From a bacterium (GTDB taxonomy: Bacteria > Bacillota > Clostridia > Lachnospirales > Lachnospiraceae), in NCBI GenBank assembly GCA_023666335.1, contig JAMPCE010000002.1:62001-126000 (forward strand): DNA of 64,000 nucleotides, in the 5' to 3' direction. The notes under the pieces are model-generated. The model worked only from the letters and a program-made list of their open reading frames with translations, did not search any database and was not told where the DNA came from. The first letter of the stretch is position 1; each line of letters starts with the position of its first letter. The position numbers and the translations under genes were made by a program. This document shows positions 63,492 to 64,000 of this stretch, one piece after another.

Positions 63492-64000
63492 ATGAACATG
63501 AAACGATCCGTCAAATTTTTATCCCTTGTCCTTGCACTCGCCCTGCCGATCGCAGGCTGCGGTGCGGAAACGGATACCCCAAAAACTGTCGGTACGGAAG
63601 CGGCCGCAGACAGCACAGATTCCGGAACCGATGCCAAAGCGGAACCCCTGATATCATTTACATCCGAGGACGGCTCCGTGCGCATTGAAGCGTCAAAACA
63701 ATGGAAACAGGAAAGCGCCGCCTCGATCACCGGGGATGACTCTTACTCCTGGATGACCGCGGGATGGATCATGCTGACAGGGCAAGACAATGAGTCGCTG
63801 ATGGTCGCGCAATATGCCAAAGACCTTTTCCCGATCCAAAATCTGGACGATTTAAAGCAAATGCTCTCCGCTTCCTTTCCCGCCGATGCGATAACGGATG
63901 TCACAGCAGTGGACAATCCGACCGTCTCCGGCATGGAAGTATGGGAAACCGACGCCTGCAAGATGACGGATGACAACGGCGTTCCCGGCGAACTGCGGAT
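63492..64000 (+). CDS. Lipoprotein, partial at the window end
   Basis: At least 169 residues; runs off the window. AGGAGG precedes ATG 63492. Lipoprotein signal with lipobox I-A-G-C (Cys at about 23), an Ala/Asp/Thr linker, then a globular region (F-T-S-E-D-G-S-V-R-I-E-A, Y-S-W-M-T-A-G-W). Family unknown to me. It follows the two-component pair and may be its target or a linked function. Confidence 0.75.
   Translation, partial: MNMKRSVKFLSLVLALALPIAGCGAETDTPKTVGTEAAADSTDSGTDAKAEPLISFTSEDGSVRIEASKQWKQESAASITGDDSYSWMTAGWIMLTGQDNESLMVAQYAKDLFPIQNLDDLKQMLSASFPADAITDVTAVDNPTVSGMEVWETDACKMTDDNGVPGELR

Overview
The window looks like chromosomal DNA of a spore-forming, anaerobic gut or rumen Firmicute of the Lachnospiraceae type. 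The evidence is a complete spoIIA operon (spoIIAA, spoIIAB, sigF), a T-box in front of valS, Gram-positive style LexA boxes, DUF6465 and DUF3842 proteins, a giant BspA-like surface protein, and a beta-mannan phosphorolysis locus. No rRNA, tRNA or CRISPR array was found. Assignments come from reading the translated sequence and known family motifs; no database search was run.

Layout. 1-3,500: a scrambled accessory patch made of re-used blocks (a promoter block seen three times, a PD-(D/E)XK tail plus terminator seen three times) with two toxins that have lost their 5' ends, a MerR regulator with an internal deletion, and one intact Rpn-like PD-(D/E)XK protein. 3,505-9,960: a 2,151-residue BspA-like surface protein. 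10,158-10,975: an unrecognised overlapping gene pair, possibly a toxin-antitoxin module. 11,110-20,259: a minus-strand housekeeping and sporulation block (sigF, spoIIAB, spoIIAA, a TPR membrane protein, folC, FapA/DUF342, valS). 20,260-21,146: an unusually long valS leader holding a T-box and one copy of a roughly 480-bp structured repeat. 21,274-22,547: an ECF transporter S component and a complete RelBE-type pair. 22,680-29,493: envelope-stress style genes (PspC, DUF4097, DUF1700, PadR), then an XRE regulator and a FtsX-type ABC transporter. 29,612-31,807: larC behind two small membrane proteins, all downstream of a leader with mutually exclusive hairpins. 31,949-34,474: a VapBC-like pair, DUF3842, azlCD, DUF6465. 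34,499-37,326: Trk potassium uptake. 37,407-39,245: a SpoIID, peptidoglycan-binding and LysM protein. 39,378-46,945: a mannan-oligosaccharide operon (ABC importer, 2-epimerase, two GH130 phosphorylases) with the second copy of the structured repeat. 47,230-55,426: AraC, an Abi_2 protein, LacI, a heterodimeric ABC exporter, GH13 amylase. 55,975-61,274: DNA repair genes (nuclease-helicase fusion, the TIGR03915/TIGR03916 pair with two SOS boxes) and an HPr-like protein. 61,362-64,000: a LytTR response regulator, a histidine kinase broken at a poly-C tract, and a lipoprotein running off the end.

How the parts work together. The mannan locus reads as one pathway: a binding protein and two permeases import mannooligosaccharides, the epimerase converts the reducing-end mannose of mannobiose to glucose, and the two GH130 enzymes release mannose 1-phosphate. 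The spoIIA trio forms the classic sigma-F partner-switch. The two repair proteins are probably LexA-controlled.

The most unusual signal is the two-copy structured element at about 20,313-20,790 and 41,680-42,120. It keeps several long helices while the arm sequences differ completely between copies, and both copies sit in the same orientation exactly 71 nt upstream of the start codon of the next minus-strand gene. That points to a conserved RNA fold, either a leader regulator or a transcribed mobile RNA-like element.
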